Shown piece after piece: positions 43,011 through 50,896 of a stretch of 64,000 nucleotides of DNA; the stretch's first letter is position 1; the number at the start of each line of letters is the position of its first letter. The DNA lies in NCBI GenBank assembly GCA_027887005.1, contig JAPCJI010000002.1, positions 124,001 to 188,000 of the forward strand, given 5' to 3'. The notes under the pieces were generated by a model. That model did not search any database. It saw nothing but the letters and a program-made list of their open reading frames with translations, and was not told the origin of the DNA. The translations under genes were made by a program, and so were the position numbers. The stretch comes from Nitrososphaerota archaeon. Its GTDB lineage: Archaea; Thermoproteota; Nitrososphaeria; Nitrososphaerales; Gagatemarchaeaceae.

Positions 43011-45854
43011 TTGGTCCCTGAAAGTTCATTCGAAGGACTTGCTCCTCAGGTCAGGGGGCTCCTGGAGGAGGCGGGGATCAGTGAGCCGACGGCTCCCCAG
43101 GTCAAGGCATGGCCACTCGTTTCACGCGGCGAGGACGTTCTGATCATAGCGCCGACGGGCTCGGGGAAGACCGAAGCCGCCATCCTGCCTCTGCTCAGCA
43201 GGCTCGTGGAGAGGGGACATGGGGAAGGGATTTCGCTGCTGTACATCACCCCCATGCGTGCCCTGAACAGGGACATGCTCAAGCGACTCCAGATCTGGTG
43301 CGGCAGGCTTGGGCTCACGGTCGACATCAGGCACGGCGACACCCCGCAGGCTCAGAGGACGAAGCAGTCGTCCCACCCCCCAGACGTCCTGGTGACCACC
43401 CCGGAGACCCTGCAGGCGATACTCCCAGGGAGCAGGATGAGACAGAACCTTTCGCACCTGAAGGCCGTGGTGGTCGACGAGCTGCACAACCTGGTGGAGA
43501 GCAAGAGGGGGGTTCAGCTGTCGGTGGGGTTACAGAGGCTGAGGAAGGTGGCTCCGAGGTACCAGCTGGTCGCGCTGTCGGCGACCGTCGGGACTCCGGA
43601 CGTCGCGGCAGAGTTCATCTTCGGCGGGGGCAAGCGGACGATAGTCAGGGCGGAGACACCGAAGGAGTTCTCGTACGCGATCGAATATCCGGTCCCCGAC
43701 CCGGCGGACCAGTCGGCTGCGAAGAAGACCTACGCAGCACCCGACTTGGCGGCAAGGCTGTCGAGGATCAACAGCCTGATCGAGGAGCACAACTCGACCC
43801 TGATCTTCGTGAACAGCAGGACCGTGGCGGAGATGCTGGGGGAGAAGCTTGCTAGGCTGAGGAAGGACGTGGGAGTTCACCACGGTTCGCTGCCGAGGGA
43901 AGAGAGGGAGAGGGTCGAAGGGGCGTTCAAGTCGGGACAGTTGAAGGCGCTGGTCTGCACGAGCACCCTGGAGCTCGGGATCGACATCGGTTCGGTCGAC
44001 CTGGTCGTCCAGTACATGTCCCCGAGGCAGGTCACTTCCCTGGTTCAGCGGGTGGGGAGGAGCGGGCACAGGCTCGGGAGGGTCTCCAAGGGAGTCCTGG
44101 TCACGGTGTCCGCGGACGACATCATGGAGTCGGCGTCGAGCATCATCTCTGCGGCGAAGGGGAGGATCGAGCCGACCAGGCCCTACGCGAATTCTCTGGA
44201 CGTGCTCGCCCACCAGGTCGCGGGGTACTTGATGGACTTCGAGTCCATGGACGGGGACCTTCTGCTGAAGGAAATCAGGAAGGCAGCTCCGTTCCGGGGG
44301 CTGAGCGACGAGAGCTTCAGGAGGACGGTCGGGTATCTTTCGGAGCTGGGGAAGCTAAGGTTCGACGGCAAGACTCTTTCCAGGACGAGGATGACCAGGG
44401 ACTACTACTTCGAGAACCTTTCGATGATCCCCGACGAGACCAGGTATCTGGTGGTGGACCTGTCGACCAACGAGACGGTGGGCATCCTCGGGGAAGAGTT
44501 CGTTCTGCTCAAGGCGAAGGTGGGAGTCCATTTCATCTGCAAGGGTAAGATCTGGCAGATCGAGCAGGTCGCGGAAGACAGGAAGATCTACGTCACTCCG
44601 GTGGAGGACCCGCTGGCGGCCCTGGCCACCTGGGACGGAGAGATGCTCCCCATTCCTTTCGACCTCGCCATGGAGACGGGCAGGCTCAGACGCTCGATTT
44701 CGGAGGCGCTGGACGTCGGGGAGAAGGCTGTGGAGGAGGCTGTCGGGGAGATACCCGGGGAGGCTGCCGCGAGGGCTCTGGTGGTGGACGAGATCGCGGA
44801 GCACAAGAAGATGGGAGCGCCCGTGCCGTCCGACAGGCTGATTCTCTTCGAGGGGTTCGGAAAATATCTGATCGCACATCTGTGCTTCGGAGAGTCGGTC
44901 AACAGGACCTTCGCCTACGTCTTCGAGGAGATACTTTCCAGGAGAGGGTTGGTCAGAGTCTGGTGGCTGGATGGCTACAGGTTGCTGCTGGAGCTCACCG
45001 CCGACACCGAGGACCTCGACCTCAGGGCCCTGTCCAAGGAGCTGATGGGAATCAGCCCCGAGGAGCTCGAGAGGACCTACGCCGTGGCGGCCCAGCGCAA
45101 CTTCCCATTCCCGGCCCGGGTCAAGTACGTGGCCGAGAGGTTCGGCGCCCTGAAGAGAGGGAAGCTTATCGCCCATCCCAACCTTTGCTCCCTTCCGACC
45201 CGGTTCGAGAGGACGCCTGTTTTCGAGGAGGCTCTTCAGGAGACGGCCAGGGACCTCATAGACATGGAGCATGGGAAGGAGATCCTGACGCTCGTCGCCG
45301 ACGGAGGGATATCCGTGGAGACGTTTCTGGCAGGGGACAGGCCGACCCCCATAGCCTACAGCCTCCTCTACAGGTACCTTGAGGTGCCGGAGGCGGTCGC
45401 CCCCGATTCGCTCGGCAGGTCATCCTACCAGAGGATGAAGGCGAGCATATTCGGGACCGACGTGAGCCTGCTCTGCATGAAATGCGGGACCGACCAGGGT
45501 CAGACCAGCGTCGGGGAGCTGCCGGAGGACCCGAAGTGCACCTCGTGCGGATCGGGCCTTCTGGTCCCCTGCTACTGGGGGACGGGGAAGGTCGCCGACA
45601 TTCTCGAGAGGAGGGCGGGGAAGGCTTCGCTCAACGAAGAGGAGAAGGCCGAGCTTTCGAAGGCGAGGAGAGCTGCGGACCTTGTGCTCTCCTATGGGAA
45701 GAAGGCCGTGGTCGCCCAGACTGTCTACGGGATAGGGCCCCAGACCGCCTCGAGGATACTCGCCGAGATGCAGGACGACGAAGAGGCGTTTTACCGTGAC
45801 CTGCTCGAGGCGAAGATACGATTCGTTACGACGAGACCGTTCTGGTCTAACTGA
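43011..45854 (+). CDS. Lhr-type superfamily 2 helicase, copy 2
   Basis: About 947 residues. Walker A APTGSGKTEAAI, ITPMRALNRDM, motif II VDELHNLVESKRG, LSATVGTP, LIFVNSRTVAEML, TSTLELGIDIG and QRVGRSGHR. A C-terminal Lhr core and a zinc ribbon (CMKCGTDQGQT...KCTSCGSGL), then a helix-hairpin-helix-like tail (VYGIGPQTASRILAEM). It is related to copy 1 but clearly diverged. The frame is open to GTG 42993, but a TTAAAT box at 42982-42987 makes that start impossible for its transcript; TTG 43011 fits. Divergent from the SMC operon (start 42898), so both could be co-regulated. Confidence 0.92.
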   Translation: MVPESSFEGLAPQVRGLLEEAGISEPTAPQVKAWPLVSRGEDVLIIAPTGSGKTEAAILPLLSRLVERGHGEGISLLYITPMRALNRDMLKRLQIWCGRLGLTVDIRHGDTPQAQRTKQSSHPPDVLVTTPETLQAILPGSRMRQNLSHLKAVVVDELHNLVESKRGVQLSVGLQRLRKVAPRYQLVALSATVGTPDVAAEFIFGGGKRTIVRAETPKEFSYAIEYPVPDPADQSAAKKTYAAPDLAARLSRINSLIEEHNSTLIFVNSRTVAEMLGEKLARLRKDVGVHHGSLPREERERVEGAFKSGQLKALVCTSTLELGIDIGSVDLVVQYMSPRQVTSLVQRVGRSGHRLGRVSKGVLVTVSADDIMESASSIISAAKGRIEPTRPYANSLDVLAHQVAGYLMDFESMDGDLLLKEIRKAAPFRGLSDESFRRTVGYLSELGKLRFDGKTLSRTRMTRDYYFENLSMIPDETRYLVVDLSTNETVGILGEEFVLLKAKVGVHFICKGKIWQIEQVAEDRKIYVTPVEDPLAALATWDGEMLPIPFDLAMETGRLRRSISEALDVGEKAVEEAVGEIPGEAAARALVVDEIAEHKKMGAPVPSDRLILFEGFGKYLIAHLCFGESVNRTFAYVFEEILSRRGLVRVWWLDGYRLLLELTADTEDLDLRALSKELMGISPEELERTYAVAAQRNFPFPARVKYVAERFGALKRGKLIAHPNLCSLPTRFERTPVFEEALQETARDLIDMEHGKEILTLVADGGISVETFLAGDRPTPIAYSLLYRYLEVPEAVAPDSLGRSSYQRMKASIFGTDVSLLCMKCGTDQGQTSVGELPEDPKCTSCGSGLLVPCYWGTGKVADILERRAGKASLNEEEKAELSKARRAADLVLSYGKKAVVAQTVYGIGPQTASRILAEMQDDEEAFYRDLLEAKIRFVTTRPFWSN

Positions 45855-45890
45855 AAGTCCATTAACGGGGGAGCTCGGGGCAGGTTCGGT

Positions 45891-46574
45891 TTGGTTCTAG
45901 CGGGAAAGGTCTTCGTGGTGAGGGAGAACTTCGACATGGACGTGCTGGCGGAGAAGCTGAAGGCTTTCAGGGTGGAGACCGAGAGCACTGTCGAGGACCA
46001 AGAGTTCAAGCTGGTTTCTGAGATCAGGGACCTTTCGGCCGGGAAGGGGACCCTGGACGGGACGTTCTCCTTCGACTCGGTGTTCGTCGTGAGGCACAGG
46101 GGGAAGCCCGTTCCAGTGCCGAGGACCTACGAGGCGCCGTTCTCGTTCTATCTCTTCAAGGACAGGCTCTTCCTGACTGTCTACGACAAGAAGAACAGGG
46201 CGAACAACATCGCCAACGAGATAAGCAAGGCGGTGTTCATGAGCCTCGGCCAGGTGGTGGAGGCTAGGATCGACCCGGAGACGCTGAGGAAGTTCCATGA
46301 GAAGAATTTTGACGAGACGAAAATTGTGTTCTTCGACGAAGTGGACATACCGAACATCAACAAGCTGTCACTCTACGGGGATGCTTTGGGGAACACGTCG
46401 CTCTACTCCGACTACCTAACTCATGGGAAGCTCTGGTACATCGTGCTGAAGAGCTCCAAGACCGGGTATGTGCTTGGCGTGACGAGGAACTGCGTCGTGA
46501 CCGGGTTCAGCAAGATGGAGATTTCAGAGTTCGCCTCCTTCATCAAGGGAGAGATACTCCCGCTGATAGCGTGA
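45891..46574 (+). CDS. unknown protein between Lhr helicase 2 and the phosphoesterase
   Basis: 227 residues, soluble, mixed alpha/beta, rich in charged and aromatic residues. I do not recognise a family. Notable segments: FVVRENFDMDVLAEKLKAF at the start, FYLFKDRLFLTVYDKKNRAN in the middle, KIVFFDEVDIPNINKLSLYG, and LWYIVLKSSKTGYVLGVTRN near the end. TTG start with CATTAACG some 30 bases upstream. It lies 36 bases after the helicase and one base before the phosphoesterase, so a shared transcript and function with the Lhr/SMC region is inferred. Confidence 0.75.
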   Translation: MVLAGKVFVVRENFDMDVLAEKLKAFRVETESTVEDQEFKLVSEIRDLSAGKGTLDGTFSFDSVFVVRHRGKPVPVPRTYEAPFSFYLFKDRLFLTVYDKKNRANNIANEISKAVFMSLGQVVEARIDPETLRKFHEKNFDETKIVFFDEVDIPNINKLSLYGDALGNTSLYSDYLTHGKLWYIVLKSSKTGYVLGVTRNCVVTGFSKMEISEFASFIKGEILPLIA

Positions 46575-46575
46575 C

Positions 46576-47334
46576 TTGCTCAGGATAGTTCCCGGGGATG
46601 CGGCCCTTGTCTTTTCCAACAGCGGCGAGAGCACTCTCCTGATCTCCGACCTTCACCTTGGCCTGGAGAAGGAACTGGCGAAGAAAGGCTTCAGCCTGCC
46701 TTCTTATTCGGTGAAGATGGTTGGGAGGATAAGGGACCTCGCCGAGAAGTATGGGGCGAAGAGGCTGGCGGTCCTTGGGGACGTCAAGCACACGGTGGGG
46801 AAGGTGGAGGACATCGACTGGGGGATGGTCCCGTTCTTCTTCGACACCATGCTCGACTTATTCGAATCGGTGGAGGTGGTGCCTGGGAACCACGATGGTA
46901 GCCTCAAGATCGTGCTGCCGCCCCGGGTCAAGCTACAGCCTTCCCGGGGGACGGTGCTCGGCTCGGGAAGGGGGCGAGTCGGAGTCGCCCACGGGCATGC
47001 TTGGCCGTCGGAGGAGGCGATCGCATGCAAGAACCTAGTTATCGGCCATTCCCATTTCACCTACGAGATGAGGGACAGGTTCGGGGCCAGGACGCGGGAG
47101 TCCGTCTGGGTCTCCGCGAGCTACGACGTGGCCCAGCTCATGGAAGGGGCGGGGTACAAGTCCAAGGCGAAAGGGAAAGGCAAGCTGATCGTGATGCCAC
47201 CGTTCAACAGGATGGTCGGGGGGCAGCCCATCAACAGGAGCAGGTCTTTCCAGTTCGGACCGGTGCTCTCATCAAGGTCGGTGAGCCTAGAGGAATCGGA
47301 CATCTTCCTTCTGGACGGGACGAGAGTTACCTAG
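46576..47334 (+). CDS. ICC-like metallophosphoesterase (COG1407 type)
   Basis: 252 residues. The five calcineurin-like motifs are present: DLHLGLEKEL (DxH, about 23-32), LGDVKH (GD), VPGNHDG (GNHD), VAHGHAWPS and IGHSHF. This family (predicted ICC-like phosphoesterases) is often next to Lhr helicases and is thought to be a nuclease or phosphodiesterase. The gene follows its neighbour after one base (TTG start), extending the helicase 2 transcript. Confidence 0.9.
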   Translation: MLRIVPGDAALVFSNSGESTLLISDLHLGLEKELAKKGFSLPSYSVKMVGRIRDLAEKYGAKRLAVLGDVKHTVGKVEDIDWGMVPFFFDTMLDLFESVEVVPGNHDGSLKIVLPPRVKLQPSRGTVLGSGRGRVGVAHGHAWPSEEAIACKNLVIGHSHFTYEMRDRFGARTRESVWVSASYDVAQLMEGAGYKSKAKGKGKLIVMPPFNRMVGGQPINRSRSFQFGPVLSSRSVSLEESDIFLLDGTRVT

Positions 47335-47336
47335 GG

Positions 47337-47705
47337 TCACTGGATGCCAGGGGAGTCGCCGTCCACCGCGCCCTTGAGGAGGCGCTCGAGCGAAGGCTCT
47401 CCCACGGCCCCGATTATCGCGTCCATGGGCTGGCCTCCCTTGAATATCATGAAGGTAGGGATAGAGAAGACCTGATAGCGCGAGGAGATGTTGATCTGTT
47501 GATCGACATTGACCTTTCCGAAGATTACCCTTCCCGAGTATCTGGCGGCCAACTTTTCCACTACTGGGTCCATCACCATGCAGGGTCCGCACCAGGTCGC
47601 CCAGAAATCTACGAAGAGGGGCTTCGGACCTGAGCTGAGTTTGTCGAAGTTCGCTTCGGTCAGCTCGACTGTCAGGCTTCCGTGCTCGGTTCCAGTGGGC
47701 ATCAT
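47337..47705 (-). CDS. trxA: thioredoxin
   Basis: 122 residues. Redox-active WATWCGPCMVMDPV (about 36-49), the cis-Pro in FSIPTFMIFKGG (about 80-91) and a Gly-Gly after it. Short acidic N-terminal extension. General cytoplasmic disulfide reductant. Convergent with the phosphoesterase gene, 2 bases apart, and divergent from NUDIX. Confidence 0.96.
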   Translation of the reverse strand: MMPTGTEHGSLTVELTEANFDKLSSGPKPLFVDFWATWCGPCMVMDPVVEKLAARYSGRVIFGKVNVDQQINISSRYQVFSIPTFMIFKGGQPMDAIIGAVGEPSLERLLKGAVDGDSPGIQ

Positions 47706-47771
47706 CGAATTGGGACTTCGGGACTGCGATGCATATTTAAGATTGCGAGGGTTGCTGCGGTTTCTTCCCAG
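47706..47771. promoter_or_regulatory. single TATA-like element shared by divergent trxA and NUDIX genes
   Basis: GCATATTTAAGATT at about 47731-47744 lies about 30 bases from the trxA ATG (minus) and 30-35 bases from the NUDIX ATG (plus). It is the only AT-rich stretch in the gap and reads as a TATA box in both directions. It supports ATG 47772 for the NUDIX gene. Confidence 0.55.
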
Positions 47772-48317
47772 ATGGCAGACGTTTTCTCGGCGATTCTGAA
47801 GAAGCTCGACACTCAGGAGCCCCCTTCGGGACAGATGCGACAGGCGGCCGTCTCCATGATGCTGAAGGACATGGAGGCCCCGAGCGTCCTACTGATCAAG
47901 AGGGCGGACCGCGAGGGAGACCCCTGGTCGGGGCAGGTGGCCTTCCCTGGAGGGAAGGCCCAGGAGGGCGACGCGACGCTTAGGGAGACTGCGATCCGGG
48001 AGACGAACGAAGAAGTGGGCATCGATCTGGGGACTAGGGCCGAGTTCCTCGGGTACTTCAGCACGTTCAGGACGCACACTGGAACCATGGACGTCGTCCC
48101 AGCTGCGTTCCTCATGAAGGACGAAGTCGAAGTCAGGACGAACGACGAAGTGGCCTCCTACAGGTGGGTCAAGCTCGAGCGCCTCCTCTCAGGCGAGGCG
48201 AAGTCCGCCTACAGGCTGGAGTTCGGCGGCCAGGTAAGGGAGATGCCGGCGCTGCTGGTTGACGACTACGTCGTCTGGGGCCTCACCCACCTGATAATCT
48301 CCACACTTCTCGAATAG
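47772..48317 (+). CDS. NUDIX hydrolase, CoA pyrophosphatase-like
   Basis: 181 residues. NUDIX box from GGKAQEGDATLRET onward to REtnEEvGI (Gx5Ex7REUxEExGU pattern, about 62-84). It is preceded by LLIKRADREGDPWSGQVAFP, resembling the UPF0035 coenzyme A pyrophosphatase motif. It probably hydrolyses CoA or a related nucleotide diphosphate. The frame extends to 47682, inside trxA; ATG 47772 is preferred on TATA spacing and family length. Confidence 0.9.
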   Translation: MADVFSAILKKLDTQEPPSGQMRQAAVSMMLKDMEAPSVLLIKRADREGDPWSGQVAFPGGKAQEGDATLRETAIRETNEEVGIDLGTRAEFLGYFSTFRTHTGTMDVVPAAFLMKDEVEVRTNDEVASYRWVKLERLLSGEAKSAYRLEFGGQVREMPALLVDDYVVWGLTHLIISTLLE

Positions 48318-48349
48318 ATACATGCGCGATTGACGGATCGAGTGGAATC

Positions 48350-48844
48350 CTAATTGATGTCCAGGCTTTCCCCGGATGCCTTCCTCATCCTGTTCACCTC
48401 GCTCAGCTCGAAGGGGAAGACTACCCACTTATCCACGACCTCGAGGTAGTAGTCGGGCTCGGTCTTGCTCCAGGGTTTCTTGAATAGGACAGCGGTCTCG
48501 AGAAGCCTGGGACCCTGGGCGGAAAGATGGCGTTTGAGCACGCTCATAGTGTCCCCCTGGTCGACGAGGTCGTCCACGAGGAGAACGCTATTTTCTTTCA
48601 CAGGCTGAGTCAGCGTCGACAGGATTTTCGGAAGTCCCCTCTCGCCGATTCCGCTGTAAGATTTCACGTTGATGAAGTCGATCCTGACGTCGAGATGGTC
48701 AGAAACCACCATTGCGACAGGGATGCCTCCACGGGCGATGCCCACCACGACGTCGTATTTCTTTCCCGCAGCGCGCACCTTCTCGGCGAGCGCCTCCGCG
48801 AGATTGCCGTACTCCGCCCAGCTGATGTACCTAAACTCGGGCAT
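48350..48844 (-). CDS. phosphoribosyltransferase, Gpt/COG2236-like
   Basis: 164 residues of the type I PRTase fold. PRPP-binding loop VLLVDDLVDQGDTM (about 88-101), an early VVVGIARGGIPVA (PPi loop, about 32-44) and the C-terminal DKWVVFPFE typical of xanthine-guanine-like enzymes in archaea. Purine salvage is likely; the base is not certain. Confidence 0.9.
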   Translation of the reverse strand: MPEFRYISWAEYGNLAEALAEKVRAAGKKYDVVVGIARGGIPVAMVVSDHLDVRIDFINVKSYSGIGERGLPKILSTLTQPVKENSVLLVDDLVDQGDTMSVLKRHLSAQGPRLLETAVLFKKPWSKTEPDYYLEVVDKWVVFPFELSEVNRMRKASGESLDIN

Positions 48845-48908
48845 CGAGGGCGGCGTCCAGTCAAGTCTACATAACTTTTCAGATTATTCTTTGCAGCAGG
48901 ATGTAGAG

Positions 48909-48999
48909 TGGGCCGGCCAGGATTCGAACCTGGGACCTTCGCCGTGTAAGGGCTTGATGGGCAAGGCCTGACATCCTAACCGGGCTAGACAACCGGCCC
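48909..48999 (-). tRNA. tRNA-Val(UAC) with intron in the anticodon stem
   Basis: Acceptor GGGCCGG/CCGGCCC, discriminator A, T arm CCAGG-TTCGAAT-CCTGG. The 5' anticodon strand is interrupted: TC, then a 16-base insert (48954-48969), then GCC. Joining gives TCGCC-CTTACAC-GGCGA, anticodon UAC, and a 75-nt tRNA. The intron is therefore at 28/29, a non-canonical site. Confidence 0.88.
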
Positions 49000-49126
49000 C
49001 AAATCGCGCGCGACTCGGACATCTATTAAGGATTGGAGCGAACTCGACTCGTCGAATGGCGACTAGCTACGAAAGAGGGCGACGAATTGGATTTAACAGC
49101 CGAAAGCAGGCCACGAGGCGATAGCT

Positions 49127-50410
49127 GTGGCAAAGGATTCAGTCAAGATACTCGCCATTCGCGCACGAGAGATTCTAGACTCGCGGGGAAATCCTACTGT
49201 TGAAGCCGAGGTGATGACCGAGTTGTCGGTTGGGAAGGCGAGTGTGCCGTCCGGGGCATCCAAGGGCAAGCACGAGGCCGTGGAACTGCGGGACGGAGAT
49301 TCCGAGAGGTTCGGCGGAAAGGGCGTTCTGAAGGCTGTGGAGAATGTGAATCGCACAATCGGCCCGAAACTGAAGGGATCGGACTGCGCTGACCAGAGGA
49401 AGATAGACAGCTCCATGCGCAGATTGGACGGATCCCCGAACAAGGCTAGGCTTGGGGCGAATGCGATCCTGTCTGTTTCTATGGCCTCGGCGAGAGCGGC
49501 TGCGAGTTCACACCTGCTGGGACTCTTCGAGGAGCTGAGGAAGTCAAGCGCATACACCCTGCCCGTGCCGATGATGAACGTTATCAACGGTGGCGAACAC
49601 GCTGGAAACGAGCTTGCAATCCAGGAGTTTCTGATCGAGCCTGTAGGGGCAGGGTCCTGCGGGGAAGCCGTGAGGATGGGAGATGAAGTCTACCACGCAC
49701 TCAAGCAGGTTCTCATCGAGGAACACGGCCGAGCCGCGACAAACGTGGGAGATGAGGGAGGTTTCGCCCCGCCGTTCGCCAGGACGAGAGACGCTTTGGT
49801 CTCCATCCGGAAGGCCATCAAACGGGCGGGATACGGAGAAAGCGACGTCAGGCTGGGAATCGACGCCGCTGCCTCGACCTTCTATCGTCAGAAGGATGAG
49901 ACGTACACTATGGATGGGAATAGGTTGACTCCGCAGCGCCTCGAGGACTACTACACATCGCTCCGGGACGAGTACGGACTCCTCACCATAGAAGACCCGT
50001 TCGCGGAAGATTCATTCGAGTCCTTAGCTGCGATCACCAGAAGACTCGGACGGAAGACAAAGATCATCGGGGACGACGTGTACGTGACAAACGTTTCGAG
50101 GATGAAGAAGGGAATCAGGATGTCAGCGACGAATGCGGTGTTGATCAAGCTCAACCAGATAGGGACGGTCTCAGAGACCGAAGACGCGGTGCGCCTGGCG
50201 AGGAAGGCGAAGTGGACCGTGGTGGTATCCCACAGGTCGGGGGAGACGGACGACCCCTTCATCGCCCACCTTGCGACAGCGTTTGGGGCCGAGTTCATCA
50301 AGACCGGAGCCCCGGCCAGAGGAGAGAGGGTTGCGAAGTACAACGAACTCCTAAGAATTGAGGAGCAACTGGGGGCGAAGGCCAAGTACTCCGGAAAGCA
50401 GTTCAGCTAG
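49127..50410 (+). CDS. eno: enolase
   Basis: Phosphopyruvate hydratase of glycolysis and gluconeogenesis, 427 residues. Diagnostic blocks: ILDSRGNPTVEAEV, PMMNVINGGEHAGN, TNVGDEGGFAPPF, LLTIEDPFAEDSFE, IGDDVYVTN, LIKLNQIGTVSET and the signature SHRSGETDDPFIAHLA, with all Mg2+ ligands and the catalytic Lys/Glu contexts. GTG start, with GATTTAAC about 35 bases upstream. GC and codon use are slightly less extreme than in its neighbours. Confidence 0.97.
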   Translation: MAKDSVKILAIRAREILDSRGNPTVEAEVMTELSVGKASVPSGASKGKHEAVELRDGDSERFGGKGVLKAVENVNRTIGPKLKGSDCADQRKIDSSMRRLDGSPNKARLGANAILSVSMASARAAASSHLLGLFEELRKSSAYTLPVPMMNVINGGEHAGNELAIQEFLIEPVGAGSCGEAVRMGDEVYHALKQVLIEEHGRAATNVGDEGGFAPPFARTRDALVSIRKAIKRAGYGESDVRLGIDAAASTFYRQKDETYTMDGNRLTPQRLEDYYTSLRDEYGLLTIEDPFAEDSFESLAAITRRLGRKTKIIGDDVYVTNVSRMKKGIRMSATNAVLIKLNQIGTVSETEDAVRLARKAKWTVVVSHRSGETDDPFIAHLATAFGAEFIKTGAPARGERVAKYNELLRIEEQLGAKAKYSGKQFS

Positions 50411-50417
50411 AGGAGTG

Positions 50418-50533
50418 CGCAGGGGGTGGGATTCGAACCCACGAGTCCCGTGAGAGACACAGGCTTAGCAAGCTCGCGCCGAATCGTCTGCGCCTTACCA
50501 GGCTACCCGAAGGTGTCTCTAGGCTACCCCTGC
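50418..50533 (-). tRNA. tRNA-Ser(GCU) with two non-canonical introns
   Basis: Acceptor GCAGGGG/CCCCTGC, discriminator G and a long variable arm (GTCTC-TCAC-GGGAC) identify tRNA-Ser. Two inserts must be removed: 16 bases in the D loop (about 50505-50520, ends ambiguous by two bases because AG is repeated) and 14 bases at 29/30 (50474-50487). The result is D arm GCCT-AGCCTGGTA-AGGC, anticodon arm CAGGC-TTGCTAA-GCCTG (anticodon GCU), and exactly 86 nt. Its TATA-like box (TTTTTAAC) lies about 30 bases upstream and overlaps the poly-T end of the SRP RNA gene. Confidence 0.85.
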
Positions 50534-50565
50534 TCGAGTTCGGAGCCGACCTGTGGCCGTTAAAA

Positions 50566-50894
50566 AGCAAGTGGCGGCGGGTCCCTCGGAGTTCACCATC
50601 ACTCCTCGCCCCCGTCTCGTCAGACGGGGAATCCCCCACGTAGACGAGGCAGCGTGGTCACGTCACCCTAGGGCTGCTCCCTCCCGGACCTCGCCCGATT
50701 CGGCAATCAAGAGTCAGGACCTCTCCTTCGAGAGGACTGCTCCTCATGACCGCCCACCTCGGCGTGAGTTCGTCTCCCCCGCCAGTCGCGGGTTGCGGGG
50801 AAGGTGGCTTTACCCGAAGGTTACTGGCGCCGCATGAAGCCGGTTTCGGCCAAGCGGGGACGGCTATCCCCCGGTCCCTACCCACCGCCAACCC
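50566..50894 (-). ncRNA. signal recognition particle (7S) RNA
   Basis: No coding frame fits this 360-base gap. On the minus strand, the helix 8 signature GAGGTCCGGGAGGGAGCAG then CCCTAGG (50663-50697) has the GGAG tetraloop and symmetric loop of SRP RNA. The two ends (GGTTGGCGGTGGGT and ACCCGCCGCCACTT) can pair along about 14 bp, as helix 5/1 does in archaeal SRP RNA. A TTAAATATG box is about 22 bases before the presumed 5' end, and a T5 run lies at the 3' end. Length of about 330 nt is normal. Exact ends are estimates. It pairs functionally with uL23, the ribosomal SRP dock. Confidence 0.85.
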
Positions 50895-50896
50895 TG

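Noticed and set aside
44355-45272. 305-codon minus-strand frame inside Lhr helicase 2
   Set aside because: Same kind of antisense shadow as in copy 1.
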